Assembly (NCBI RefSeq): GCF_039522585.1
Contig: NZ_BAAADR010000022.1
DNA: 64,000 bases
Strand: one strand, 5' to 3'
DNA from: Bisbaumannia salifodinae
GTDB lineage: Bacteria > Pseudomonadota > Gammaproteobacteria > Pseudomonadales > Halomonadaceae
In this document: one piece after another, positions 55,905 to 64,000 of the stretch
How positions within the stretch are numbered: the stretch's first letter is position 1
How the letters are laid out: each line of letters begins with the position of its first letter
The notes under the pieces: model-generated
The model's database searches: none
What the model was told of the DNA's origin: nothing
Seen by the model: only the letters and a program-made list of their open reading frames with translations
Program-made: the position numbers and the translations under genes

Positions 55905-56984
55905 TCAACCGGCCCGGATCGCCACCTTGAGCACGCCGTCGCGCTGATGGGAGAAGAGCTCATAGGCCTCGACGATGTTCTCCAGGTCATAGCGGTGGGT
56001 GACCATGGGCCCCAGGTCGAGGCGCTCGCTATCGATGATCTGCATCAGCCGGCGCATGCGCTCCTTGCCGCCGGGGCACAGCGAGGTAACGATCTTGTGA
56101 TCCCCCAGGCCGGCACAGAAGGCGTCCAGGGGAATCGTCAGGTCGCCGGAATAGACCCCCAGGCTCGACAGGGTGCCGCCGGGCTTGAGCACCCGCAGCG
56201 CCGCCTCGAAGGTGGACTGCAGGCCCAGCGCCTCAATAGAAGCATCCACGCCGCGGCCGCCGGTGAGCCTGAGGATCTCGGAGACCACATCCACCTTGCG
56301 GAAGTCGATCACCACATCGGCGCCCAGTTGCCTGGCCATGGCCAGGCGCTCGTCGACGCCATCCACGGCGATGATCAGGCCGGCACCGCGCAGCCGGGCC
56401 CCGGCGGTGGCACACAGTCCGATCGGCCCCTGGGCGAAGACCGCCACGGTGTCGCCGATCTTGATACCGGCCGACTCGGCCCCGGCGAAGCCGGTGGACA
56501 TGATGTCCGGGCACATCAGCACCTGCTCGTCGCTGAGGCCATCCGGCACTGGCGACAGGTTGGCCTGAGCGTCCGGCACCCGCAGGTACTCGGCCTGGGC
56601 GCCGTCGATGGTGTTGCCGAAGCGCCAGCCGCCCATCGGCTTGTAGCCGTGGGCATGGTGACCGCCATCCTGAGAACTGCAACCGTCCTGGCAGGCGTAG
56701 GAGGTAAAGCTGGGGCAGATGGCCCCGGCGATCACCCGCTGCCCCTCCCGGTAGCCTTGCACATTGGCGCCCAGCTTCTCGATGACTCCCACCGGCTCGT
56801 GGCCGATGGTCAGCCCCGTCTCCACCGGGTACTCGCCCTTGAGGATATGCACGTCGGTACCGCAGATGGTGGTGGTGGTCACTCGGATCAGGGCGTCATT
56901 GGGGCCGATCTCGGGAATCGGCTTGTCATCGATCTCGATGCGGCCGGGTTCGACGAAGATGGCGGCTTTCATCATGGCGGGCAT
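55905..56984 (-). CDS. Zinc-dependent NAD(P) alcohol dehydrogenase (MDR family)
   Basis: A 359-residue medium-chain dehydrogenase. Catalytic zinc ligands are likely in TTICGTDVH (Cys) and GHEPVGVIE (His, Glu). The usual structural-zinc Cys cluster is altered: the region ACQDGCSSQDGGHHAHG has only two Cys. The NAD(P) motif is AQGPIGLCATAGARLRGA. Resembles the isopropanol/2,3-alcohol dehydrogenase group. AAGGAG lies before the ATG. Stand-alone gene, substrate unknown. Confidence 0.88.
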   Translation of the reverse strand: MPAMMKAAIFVEPGRIEIDDKPIPEIGPNDALIRVTTTTICGTDVHILKGEYPVETGLTIGHEPVGVIEKLGANVQGYREGQRVIAGAICPSFTSYACQDGCSSQDGGHHAHGYKPMGGWRFGNTIDGAQAEYLRVPDAQANLSPVPDGLSDEQVLMCPDIMSTGFAGAESAGIKIGDTVAVFAQGPIGLCATAGARLRGAGLIIAVDGVDERLAMARQLGADVVIDFRKVDVVSEILRLTGGRGVDASIEALGLQSTFEAALRVLKPGGTLSSLGVYSGDLTIPLDAFCAGLGDHKIVTSLCPGGKERMRRLMQIIDSERLDLGPMVTHRYDLENIVEAYELFSHQRDGVLKVAIRAG

Positions 56985-57137
56985 GGGGCTCTCCTTGGCA
57001 GAGTCAGCGGTAACCGTGGGCCATATCCACTTCAGTTCAGCACAAGAATCGCCAGCGCGAGTTGCGCTGGATCAAGCTTTGTTCCGAAGGCGCCCCGGGC
57101 CTGGCTTACACTCCTGAAGAGACCGAGGAGGAAAACC

Positions 57138-57617
57138 ATGAGACCTGATCACGAGATGCCCTATCTGCAACGCTGCCTGACCCTCGCCGAGGAGGCCCTG
57201 GCCGCCGGCGACGAGCCCTTCGGCTCGGTGCTGGTCTCCGCCGAGGGCGAGGTGCTGTTCGAGGATCGCAATCGCATCGCCGGCGGCGATGCCACCCGCC
57301 ACCCGGAATTCGCCATCGCCCGCTGGGCCGCCGAGCACCTGAGCCCCGAGGCCCGGGCCGCGGCCACCGTCTACACCTCCGGCGAGCACTGCCCGATGTG
57401 CGCCGCCGCCCATGGCTGGGTCGGCCTGGGGCGCATCGTCTATATCAGCTCCTCCGCCCAGCTCGGCACCTGGCTGGAGGCCATGGGCGTGTCCCCGGGC
57501 CCGGTGGCGCCGCTGCCGATCCGCCAGGTCGTGCCCGGCCTCGCGGTGGAGGGCCCGGTGGCGGGCCTCGATGACCGGGTGCATGCCCTGCATCGCCGTC
57601 GTCACGGTCAGGATTAA
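57138..57617 (+). CDS. Nucleoside deaminase (CMP/dCMP deaminase fold)
   Basis: A 159-residue zinc hydrolase with the active-site motif HPEFAIARWA (His, catalytic Glu) and the zinc Cys pair CPMC (in EHCPMCAAA). The fold resembles guanine deaminase and tRNA-adenosine deaminase relatives; the exact substrate is unclear. Start 57138 follows GAGGAGG; a long upstream frame overlapping the usp and alcohol dehydrogenase genes is not used. Confidence 0.87.
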   Translation: MRPDHEMPYLQRCLTLAEEALAAGDEPFGSVLVSAEGEVLFEDRNRIAGGDATRHPEFAIARWAAEHLSPEARAAATVYTSGEHCPMCAAAHGWVGLGRIVYISSSAQLGTWLEAMGVSPGPVAPLPIRQVVPGLAVEGPVAGLDDRVHALHRRRHGQD

Positions 57618-57624
57618 GACGCCG

Positions 57625-58503
57625 TCACCTCCGCGATCCCCGCGAATCGCCGGGCAGGTAATGCCCGGTGACCCGTCGATAGGCCGTGGAGGTGCGATCC
57701 CCGGGGATCCCGTCCACGCGCAGGAAGAGGCCGGGGAAGGTATTCAGCCAGCGCTGCAGGTGCTCCGCCTTGCGCGCCTCGGGGGCGCGCCCCGGGCGCA
57801 TGGCGTGCCGCGAGACCAGCGGCGGCGATGCCGCGCCCCTGGCCACCTCGGCAGCCAGCGTATCGACCGCCTCGACGCGATCCGCCTCGGCCTCCGCCGG
57901 CCGAGACGGCGGCGGCGCCTCGCCCAGCGCGATCTCGCCGAGTTCGGCCAGCCGCCGCAGCAGCACCGCCGCGCCGATCTGCTTGGAGACCGCCGTCTCC
58001 GACCAGCGCCCATCGGCCACGTACTTGCCCCGTTCGTAGTGCACCGAGCCGCTCCACAGATAGGGCGACAGCACATGGGGGTGATAGCGGCGGTAGCCCC
58101 AGCCGTTGTAGCGCTCCAGTTGATAGAGCAGCCCCGCCAGGCTCCAGTCGGTGCGCCCGCCCAGGCGCTTGAGGGCCAGGGCATCGGCGGCGCTCTCCTC
58201 CCAGGAGAAGGGCGGCGAACCACGCTTGGGACGCCCCGCCGGCACCCGCACGGTGCGCCCGCTCAGGGGGTCGCCGTTATGCAGGTGGCGGCGGAAGTCG
58301 CCGCCGGATTCCAGCTGATGCACCGCCGCCACGAAGGCCCAGGGCACCCCCTGGCGGGCGGTCACCGCCTCGTAGCGGGACCGGTCCCGGACCAGGCGCT
58401 GGCAGACGCGCTCCACCAGGGCCCGCTGCCCGGGACGAATGTCGCAGCTCTCGAACAGTCGCTCGTATTCGCGGCCCAGGGCCGCGCTCAGGGATATCGC
58501 CAT
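57625..58503 (-). CDS. Lysozyme-like protein with possible C-terminal peptidoglycan-binding segment
   Basis: A 292-residue protein. The region from about 50 to 180 (AFVAAVHQLESGGDFRRHLHNGDPLSGRTVRVPAG and the following helices) looks like the lysozyme-like fold, with Glu65 in the QLESGGDF motif as a candidate catalytic acid. The C-terminal part (about 245-285: HLQRWLNTFPGLFLRVDGIPGDRTSTAYRRVTG) resembles a PG_binding_1 repeat. No signal peptide is seen, so export is unexplained. I could not place it in a named family; no phage genes flank it. Confidence 0.6.
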   Translation of the reverse strand: MAISLSAALGREYERLFESCDIRPGQRALVERVCQRLVRDRSRYEAVTARQGVPWAFVAAVHQLESGGDFRRHLHNGDPLSGRTVRVPAGRPKRGSPPFSWEESAADALALKRLGGRTDWSLAGLLYQLERYNGWGYRRYHPHVLSPYLWSGSVHYERGKYVADGRWSETAVSKQIGAAVLLRRLAELGEIALGEAPPPSRPAEAEADRVEAVDTLAAEVARGAASPPLVSRHAMRPGRAPEARKAEHLQRWLNTFPGLFLRVDGIPGDRTSTAYRRVTGHYLPGDSRGSRR

Positions 58504-58618
58504 GCCGCCCTCCCCGGCGCCGAGGCGACGCGACCATCGCCGGTGGCGCCTTATATCCCTACAGCATAGCCAGGGCGCCGGGCTCGGGAGGGGCCCCAGG
58601 GGGTGGAGACAGGGGCGC

Positions 58619-58939
58619 CTACTGGCCGGCGCCGATGGTCAGCCGCAGGGCCTGCAGGCCCTGCAGCTCCAGGCGCATCTCCTCGGAGAAGATCGGATGC
58701 CCGATGACGCGGATGTCCAGTTGGGCTTCGGCCCCCCGATAGATAAGGAGGGCGGTGACGGTGGCCTCGGTCCGTAGCGGCGCCAGGGGCTCATAGTCGA
58801 CCTTCTTCACCTCCAGGCGCTCCAGGCCATAGGCATCCAGTTGCTCCGCCACCCCCTGCTTGACCTTCACGCCATAGACGAAATAGAGCCCGCCATAGAC
58901 GAGGCCCGCCACCACGATCAGGGTAAAGAGTCGGCCCAT
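58619..58939 (-). CDS. Small membrane-anchored protein of unknown function
   Basis: A 106-residue protein starting at 58939 (AAGGAGA eight bases upstream; the frame to 59110 is not used). One N-terminal transmembrane segment (about 5-25) is followed by a domain of about 80 residues rich in beta-like segments (LEVKKVDYEPLAPLRTEATVTALL). No recognised family. Confidence 0.6.
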   Translation of the reverse strand: MGRLFTLIVVAGLVYGGLYFVYGVKVKQGVAEQLDAYGLERLEVKKVDYEPLAPLRTEATVTALLIYRGAEAQLDIRVIGHPIFSEEMRLELQGLQALRLTIGAGQ

Positions 58940-59104
58940 CGGTGTCTCCTTTTCGGGGCTGGCAGCGCCGGAGGCATCCGGCGCTATGTCGTCAAAGATT
59001 GGCGTCGTTCGCCGAGAAAGTCCATGAACCTCCCCGGTTCGCCGAGCCGGCGGCGATGAACTAGCTTCACTGCATGGGAGACCAGCCGAGCGGGAGGCAT
59101 GACC

Positions 59105-61108
59105 ATGCACTGGAAATGGATGCTAGTGGCACTCCTGGCCGTGGCGCTATTGCTGGTGGCGCGCAACTTTCCCTCGTCCCCGCCGCCGCCGGACCTCAGC
59201 GGCCCCACCGCCGACTGGCCCCACTACGGCCAGAACCTGGCCGGGCAGCGCTACTCGCCCCTCGACCAGATCCGCGTCGACAACGTCGCCCACCTGGAAG
59301 AGGCCTGGCGCTACCACCACGGCGACTTCTCCGCCGGCGAGACCGGCCAGACCCGCACCTCCCTGCAGGTCACCCCCATCGTGGTCGGCGAGCGGCTGAT
59401 CTTCTGTACCCCCTACAACCGGGTCATCGCCCTGCATCCCGAGACCGGCGAGGAGCTGTGGACCTTCGACCCCGAGCTCGAGCTGCGCGAGCTGCACGGC
59501 GCCTACCCGATGATCTGCCGCGGCGTGGCCTACTGGGAGGACGACGCGGCCGCCCCCGGCGACGCCTGCCGCGAGCGGATCTTCACCGGCACCCAGGACG
59601 CCGAGCTGATCGCCCTGGACGCCGCCACCGGCCGCCCCTGCGCGGACTTCGGCGAGGCCGGCCGCCTGGCCCTGCGCGACGACCTCGGCGACGACATCCC
59701 CGCCTGGGAGTACTACATCACCTCCTCGCCCCTGGTGGTGGACGACCTGGTGGTGGTGGGCGCCCTGGTCGCCGACAACGTGCGCGCCAACGCCCCGCCG
59801 GGGGTGGTGCGCGCCTTCGACGCCCGCCGCGGTGAGCTGGCCTGGGCCTGGGACCCGATTCCCCCCGACCAGCCCCGGACGCCCGCCGAGGGCCCCTATC
59901 GCCGTTCCACCGCCAATGTCTGGGCGCCCATGAGCGCCGACCCCGAGCGCGGCCTGCTCTTCGTGCCCACCGGCAATGCCCCGCCGGACTACTTCGGCGG
60001 CCAGCGCGGAGGCCTCGACCACTACGCCTCCTCGGTGGTCGCCCTGCATACCCGCGGCGAGCGGGCCGGCCGGGTGGCCTGGCACTTCCAGACCGTGCAC
60101 CACGACCTCTGGGACTATGACGTCGGCGCCCAGCCCTCGCTGATCGAGCTCGACACCGCCGACGGCCCGGTGCCGGCGGTGGTGGCCGCCACCAAGACCG
60201 GCCATGTCTTCGTGCTGCACCGGGAGACCGGCGAGCCCCTGCACCCGGTCGAGGAGCGCCCGGTGCCCCAGGACCCGGTGCCCGGCGACTGGCTCTCCCC
60301 CACCCAGCCCTTCCCGGTCAAGCCGCCGAGCCTCTTCCCGCCAGAGCTCGGCCCCGAGGAGGCCTGGGGCTTCACCTTCTGGGACCGCGGCCGCTGCCGT
60401 CGCCAGATCGAGGCGCGGCGCTCCGAGGGCCTGTTCACCCCGCCGAGCCTCCAGGGCACGGTGGCCTATCCCGCCGCCACCGGCGGCATCAACTGGGGCG
60501 GCGGCGCCTTCGACCCCGCCGCCAACCTGATGGTGGTCAACCAGTCGCGGGTGCCCACCGCGGTGCAACTGATCCCCCGGGAGGAATTCGAGGCCCTGCC
60601 CGAGGAGGAGCGAGGCACCGACGCCGGCGGCCTGGCCAACGCCAACCGCCTCTATGGCGAGATGCGCGGCACCCCCTATGCGGTCAGCGTGGAGCTGCTG
60701 CGCTCGCCCTTCGGCGCCCCCTGCAGCGCCCCGCCCTGGGGCACCCTCACCGCCGTGGACCTGGCGGCCGGTGAGGTCCGCTGGGAGGTGCCGCTGGGCT
60801 CCCTGCGCGGCCTGGCGCCCTGGCCGCTATGGTTCGAATGGGGCGTGCCCAATATCGGCGGCCCCATCGTCACCGCCGGCGGCCTGGTATTTATCGCCGC
60901 CACCCCGGACAACTACCTGCGCGCCTTCGACCTGACCAGCGGCGAGCGGCTCTGGCGCACCCGCCTGCCCTACTCCGCCCACGCCACGCCGCTGACCTAC
61001 CGGCTAGGCCCCGAGCGGCGCCAGTTCCTGGTGGTCGCCGCCGGCGGCCATGTGCTCTCCGACCCCGGCGACGCCATCGTCGCCTACGCCCTGCCGGAGG
61101 CACAATGA
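59105..61108 (+). CDS. PQQ-dependent glucose dehydrogenase-like quinoprotein with a single membrane anchor
   Basis: Oxidises an aldose such as glucose to its lactone in the periplasm, passing electrons to quinone. The 667-residue protein starts at the ATG 59105 (GGGAGG seven bases upstream). One TM segment (about 4-21) replaces the five-helix domain of E. coli Gcd (796 residues). The eight-bladed propeller has WPHYGQNLAGQRYSPL, LDATTGRP-like DAATGRPCADFGE, and HDLWDYDVGAQPSLIEL, close to Gcd, plus GGINWGGGAFDP. It overlaps the alpha/beta hydrolase gene by four bases. Confidence 0.87.
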   Translation: MHWKWMLVALLAVALLLVARNFPSSPPPPDLSGPTADWPHYGQNLAGQRYSPLDQIRVDNVAHLEEAWRYHHGDFSAGETGQTRTSLQVTPIVVGERLIFCTPYNRVIALHPETGEELWTFDPELELRELHGAYPMICRGVAYWEDDAAAPGDACRERIFTGTQDAELIALDAATGRPCADFGEAGRLALRDDLGDDIPAWEYYITSSPLVVDDLVVVGALVADNVRANAPPGVVRAFDARRGELAWAWDPIPPDQPRTPAEGPYRRSTANVWAPMSADPERGLLFVPTGNAPPDYFGGQRGGLDHYASSVVALHTRGERAGRVAWHFQTVHHDLWDYDVGAQPSLIELDTADGPVPAVVAATKTGHVFVLHRETGEPLHPVEERPVPQDPVPGDWLSPTQPFPVKPPSLFPPELGPEEAWGFTFWDRGRCRRQIEARRSEGLFTPPSLQGTVAYPAATGGINWGGGAFDPAANLMVVNQSRVPTAVQLIPREEFEALPEEERGTDAGGLANANRLYGEMRGTPYAVSVELLRSPFGAPCSAPPWGTLTAVDLAAGEVRWEVPLGSLRGLAPWPLWFEWGVPNIGGPIVTAGGLVFIAATPDNYLRAFDLTSGERLWRTRLPYSAHATPLTYRLGPERRQFLVVAAGGHVLSDPGDAIVAYALPEAQ

Positions 61109-62004
61109 GTGGCCCAACCGCGCTGGAGGAGCGGCTCGTCGAGCGCGACGGCTACCGGCTGCACCTGCGCCACGGCGGCGACCCGGCGCGGCCCCTGGTG
61201 CTCTTCCTCCATGGCTACCCGGACAGCCAGCGCATGTGGCGGGAGATCATGCTGGCCCTTGGCGATACGTACCGGGTGGCCAGCCTCGATTGGCCGGGTA
61301 TTCCCGCCGGCGAGCCCCGCCAGCCGGCGCGGCGCTACCGCATCGACCGCCTGCTGGAAGATATCGAGGCCGCGGTCCAGGCGCTGGGCGCCGAGCGCCT
61401 GCACCTGGTGGGCCATGACTGGGGCGCCAGCGTCGGCTGGTCCTATGTCACCCATCCCGACTACGGCCGGCGGGTACGCAGCTGGAGCTTTGTCTCCGGG
61501 CCCCATCTGGCGATCTGGTTGCGCTGGGCCCGGGAGGAACTGACCAGCGGACGGCCGCGACGCACCGCCGTCGCGGCCGCCCAGTTGCTGCGCGCCGGCT
61601 ACACCGTCCCGCTGATCGTCTGGCCGCTGGGCGAGGCACTCTGGCGCCTGGCCGGCGTGCGCGGCTGGCAATGGGTGCTGCGCCTGGCCGGCGTGCCCAA
61701 GGGGGATCCGCTGCTCGACGAGGACCGCGCCCAGGTGCGTGCCCTGACCCTGGGCCCCATGGCGCTGTACCGCCAGAACGTCCTGCACCCGCCGCCGCTG
61801 CCGCCCCGGGACAGCGTCACCTGCCCGGTGCAGCTGATCATCGCCGAGCGCGATCCCTTCGTCGCCGAGGTCAGCTACGGCAACCTCGGCGACTATGTCC
61901 GCGACCTGCGTATCGCCCGCCTGCCCGGCTCCCACTGGGTGACCCGTAGCCATCCCGACGAGACCCTGGCCGTACTGCGCGGCTTCCTCGCCGAGGTGGC
62001 CTGA
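61105..62004 (+). CDS. Alpha/beta hydrolase (epoxide-hydrolase/haloalkane-dehalogenase-like)
   Basis: A 299-residue hydrolase with the oxyanion motif LFLHGYPDSQRMW, the nucleophile elbow HDWGASVGW (Asp in the GHDWG position, as in epoxide hydrolases), and the C-terminal His near SHWVTRSH. The start overlaps the quinoprotein stop (ATGA), so they are co-translated; a role in processing its lactone product is a guess. Substrate unknown. Confidence 0.84.
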   Translation: MSGPTALEERLVERDGYRLHLRHGGDPARPLVLFLHGYPDSQRMWREIMLALGDTYRVASLDWPGIPAGEPRQPARRYRIDRLLEDIEAAVQALGAERLHLVGHDWGASVGWSYVTHPDYGRRVRSWSFVSGPHLAIWLRWAREELTSGRPRRTAVAAAQLLRAGYTVPLIVWPLGEALWRLAGVRGWQWVLRLAGVPKGDPLLDEDRAQVRALTLGPMALYRQNVLHPPPLPPRDSVTCPVQLIIAERDPFVAEVSYGNLGDYVRDLRIARLPGSHWVTRSHPDETLAVLRGFLAEVA

Positions 62005-62083
62005 GGCGCCCGCCTCACGGCCCGACGCCAGTCACCGGGCCTCCTACACTGAGGAAGGGAAGGCGCCACTTCCGGAGGCAGCG

Positions 62084-63454
62084 ATGCAACCTTTCGCGAA
62101 TGCCATGGCCCTGATCGGCAATACGCCGATGGTGCGGGTCGCCAGTCTCGACACCGGCCCCTGCGAGCTCTACCTGAAGCTGGAACACCTGAACCCGACC
62201 GGCTCGATCAAGGACCGCATCGGGCTGTCGATGGTCGAGGCCGCCGAGGCCTCGGGCGAACTCCAGCCGGGCGGCACCCTGGTCGAGGGCACCGCCGGCA
62301 ATACCGGCCTGGCCCTGGCGCTGGTGGCGCAGCAGAAGGGCTACCGCGTGATCCTGGTGATCCCCGACAAGATGAGCCGCGAGAAGATCTTCAATCTCAA
62401 GGCCATGGGCGCCGAGGTGGTGCTGACCCGCTCGGACGTGGCCAAGGGCCACCCGGAGTACTACCAGGACAAGGCCGCGGCCATCGCCCGGGAGACGCCC
62501 GGCGCGGTCTTCGTCAACCAGTTCGGTAACCCCGCCAACCCCCTGGCCCACGAGCGGGGCACCGGCCCGGAGATCCTCAGCCAGATGGACGGACGCCTCG
62601 ACGCCGTGGTGTGCGGCGTCGGCTCGAGCGGCACCATCACCGGCCTGTCGCGCTGTTTCGCCAGGGCCGCCCCCCAGGTGGAGCTGATCCTCGCCGACCC
62701 CGAGGGCTCGGTGCTGGCCGAGTACGTGCGCACCGGCCGGCTCAGTACCGAGAGCGGCAGCTGGCTGATCGAGGGCATCGGCGAGGACTTCGTGCCGCCC
62801 ATCGCCGACCTCTCCCGGGTACGCCAGGCGATCACCGTCGGCGACAAGGAGAGCCTGCTGTGCGGCCGCGAGCTGCTGCGCCGCGAGGGCATCCTCGGCG
62901 GCACCTCCACCGGCACCTGCCTGGCGGCGGCACTGCGCTACTGCCGCGCCCAGACCCGGCCCAAGCGGGTGGTGACCTTCGTCTGCGACACCGGCAACAA
63001 GTACCTCTCCAAGATGTTCAACGAGCACTGGATGGAGGACCAGGGCTTTATCGAGCGTCACCACTACGGCGATCTGCGCGACCTGATCCGCCACCCCTAT
63101 GCCGAGCACGACACCATCGTGGTGGCCCCCGACGAGCCGCTGACCACCGCCTACGCGCGCATGAAGCTCTACGACGTCTCCCAGCTGCCGGTGATGGAGG
63201 GCGACCGGGTGGTCGGCATCATCGACGAGTCGGACGTGCTGATGGCGGTGTACGGCCACGTGGACCACTTCACGTCGCCGGTGCGCGAGGCGATGATCAC
63301 CCAGCTCCAGGAGCTCCCCCCCGGCGCCGGCCTGGACGAGCTGATGGCGGTGTTCCAGGAAGACCACGTGGCCATCGTCACCGAGGGCGACTGTTTCCAT
63401 GGCCTGATCACGCGGATCGACCTGCTCAATTATCTGCGGCGCCGGATCGACTGA
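62084..63454 (+). CDS. Cystathionine beta-synthase
   Basis: Condenses serine and homocysteine to cystathionine. The 456-residue protein has the PLP domain (about 1-320) with the PLP Lys in NPTGSIKDRIG (Lys43), GTAGNTGLALA and GTSTGTCLAAAL, and a C-terminal pair of CBS domains (about 335-456). There is no N-terminal haem domain, as usual in bacteria. With the following gene it makes a reverse transsulfuration pathway. Located 79 bases after the hydrolase. Confidence 0.92.
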   Translation: MQPFANAMALIGNTPMVRVASLDTGPCELYLKLEHLNPTGSIKDRIGLSMVEAAEASGELQPGGTLVEGTAGNTGLALALVAQQKGYRVILVIPDKMSREKIFNLKAMGAEVVLTRSDVAKGHPEYYQDKAAAIARETPGAVFVNQFGNPANPLAHERGTGPEILSQMDGRLDAVVCGVGSSGTITGLSRCFARAAPQVELILADPEGSVLAEYVRTGRLSTESGSWLIEGIGEDFVPPIADLSRVRQAITVGDKESLLCGRELLRREGILGGTSTGTCLAAALRYCRAQTRPKRVVTFVCDTGNKYLSKMFNEHWMEDQGFIERHHYGDLRDLIRHPYAEHDTIVVAPDEPLTTAYARMKLYDVSQLPVMEGDRVVGIIDESDVLMAVYGHVDHFTSPVREAMITQLQELPPGAGLDELMAVFQEDHVAIVTEGDCFHGLITRIDLLNYLRRRID

Positions 63455-63466
63455 AGGGAGATGGCG

Positions 63467-64000
63467 ATGAACGACGACAAGCGGAATGGACAGCATCGGC
63501 TGGCGACCCGCGCCATCCATGCCGGCCAGGCGCCGGACCCGAGCACCGGGGCCATCATGACGCCGATCTACGCCACCTCCACCTATGTGCAGGCGAGCCC
63601 CGGCCGACACCAGGGCTTCGAATACTCGCGCAGCGGCAACCCCACCCGCCTGGCCTTCGAGCGCTGCATGGCGGACCTGGAAGGCGGCACGGCGGGCTTC
63701 GCCTTCGCCTCGGGCATGGCGGCCACGGCCGGCGTGCTGGAGCTGCTCGACCACGGCAGCCAGGTGATCGCCATGGACGACCTCTACGGCGGCTCCTACC
63801 GGCTGTTCGAGAACGTCCGCCGACGCTCCGCCGGGCTCGAGTTCGGCTTCGTCGACCTCAGCCGCGAGGCCGACCTGGAAGCCAGTCTGGAGAGCGCCCT
63901 GCGCGACAACAGCCGCATGCTCTGGGTGGAGTCACCCAGCAACCCGCTGCTCAAGCTCGTCGACCTGCAGCGGGTCGCCGCCTTCGCCCGCGACCACGGC
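63467..64000 (+). CDS. Cystathionine gamma-lyase/synthase-type PLP enzyme (5' part; cut by window edge)
   Basis: The visible 178 residues belong to the Cys/Met-metabolism PLP family: TRAIHAGQAPDPSTGAIMTPIYATSTY, EYSRSGNPTR (PLP-phosphate site), FASGMAA and DDLYGGSYRLFE. The start is the ATG at 63467, six bases after GAAGGGAG; an ATG at 63461 is too close to that site. Pairing with cystathionine beta-synthase suggests cystathionine gamma-lyase, giving cysteine. The catalytic Lys lies beyond the window. Confidence 0.88.
   Translation, partial: MNDDKRNGQHRLATRAIHAGQAPDPSTGAIMTPIYATSTYVQASPGRHQGFEYSRSGNPTRLAFERCMADLEGGTAGFAFASGMAATAGVLELLDHGSQVIAMDDLYGGSYRLFENVRRRSAGLEFGFVDLSREADLEASLESALRDNSRMLWVESPSNPLLKLVDLQRVAAFARDHG

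Noticed and set aside
57625..58503. Prophage lysis gene
   Set aside because: No holin, integrase or structural phage gene lies nearby, so prophage origin is not supported.

Overview
This is a GC-rich gammaproteobacterial chromosome segment. The gene content and protein style most resemble Halomonadaceae (a Halomonas-type halophile), because a Pseudomonas-like TCA super-cluster (gltA, sdhCDAB, sucAB-lpd-sucCD) sits beside an ectoine-group-style set of TRAP and polyol ABC transport genes. The genus is an inference; no marker gene proves it. Coding density is high, codon third positions are strongly GC, and most genes have Shine-Dalgarno sites and overlap as ATGA pairs.

Layout. 1-126 is one end of an IS3-like insertion sequence. 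267-4027 is a complete siaABCD operon (phosphatase, kinase, phospho-target, diguanylate cyclase), followed by an overlapping glycosyltransferase and flippase-like membrane protein pair (4169-6381). 6447-17997 is the TCA operon read leftward: sdhC-sdhD-sdhA-sdhB-sucA-sucB-lpd-sucC-sucD, with divergent gltA (18397-19683). 19766-20647 is a beta-hydroxyacid dehydrogenase. 20750-20985 is an AT-rich spacer with a cluster of DnaA-box-like 9-mers. Next come tRNA-Glu, tRNA-Ala and gltX.

23195-30967 is a mixed stretch: a LysR regulator with a perfect palindrome in front of it, an XRE regulator, a lipoprotein, a DksA-like zinc-finger protein, dusA, a desuccinylase/aspartoacylase-family protein, a TetR/AcrR regulator, an alpha/beta hydrolase and an OB-fold membrane protein. 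31099-37007 is a tripartite RND efflux operon (outer-membrane factor, adaptor, pump). Three similar AcrR-type palindromes lie in front of the TetR gene, the adaptor gene and the outer-membrane gene, so the TetR protein probably controls the pump. 37226-38217 has a secreted fasciclin-domain protein, with a TGTACA-N12-TGTACA site in its promoter, and a YqfO-like protein. 38253-41149 is a TRAP transporter.

41461-53249 is a polyol (sorbitol/mannitol/arabitol) catabolic operon: SorC-type regulator, ABC importer, HAD phosphatase, SmoS-like sorbitol dehydrogenase, FrcK-like kinase, mannitol/arabitol 2-dehydrogenase, xylulokinase and transaldolase. Imported hexitols would become fructose, pentitols would become xylulose, and both would pass into the pentose phosphate pathway. 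53293-64000 carries two Nudix hydrolases, a 2OG-Fe(II) oxygenase (with a tandem duplication at its start), a universal stress protein, a zinc alcohol dehydrogenase, a nucleoside deaminase, a lysozyme-like protein, a PQQ glucose dehydrogenase with an overlapping alpha/beta hydrolase, and a reverse transsulfuration pair (cystathionine beta-synthase plus a truncated-by-window PLP lyase).

I saw no CRISPR array, prophage or rRNA. The most notable items are the complete sia signalling module, the DnaA-box cluster, the three-site efflux regulon, the light-box-like promoter and the duplication at the oxygenase start.
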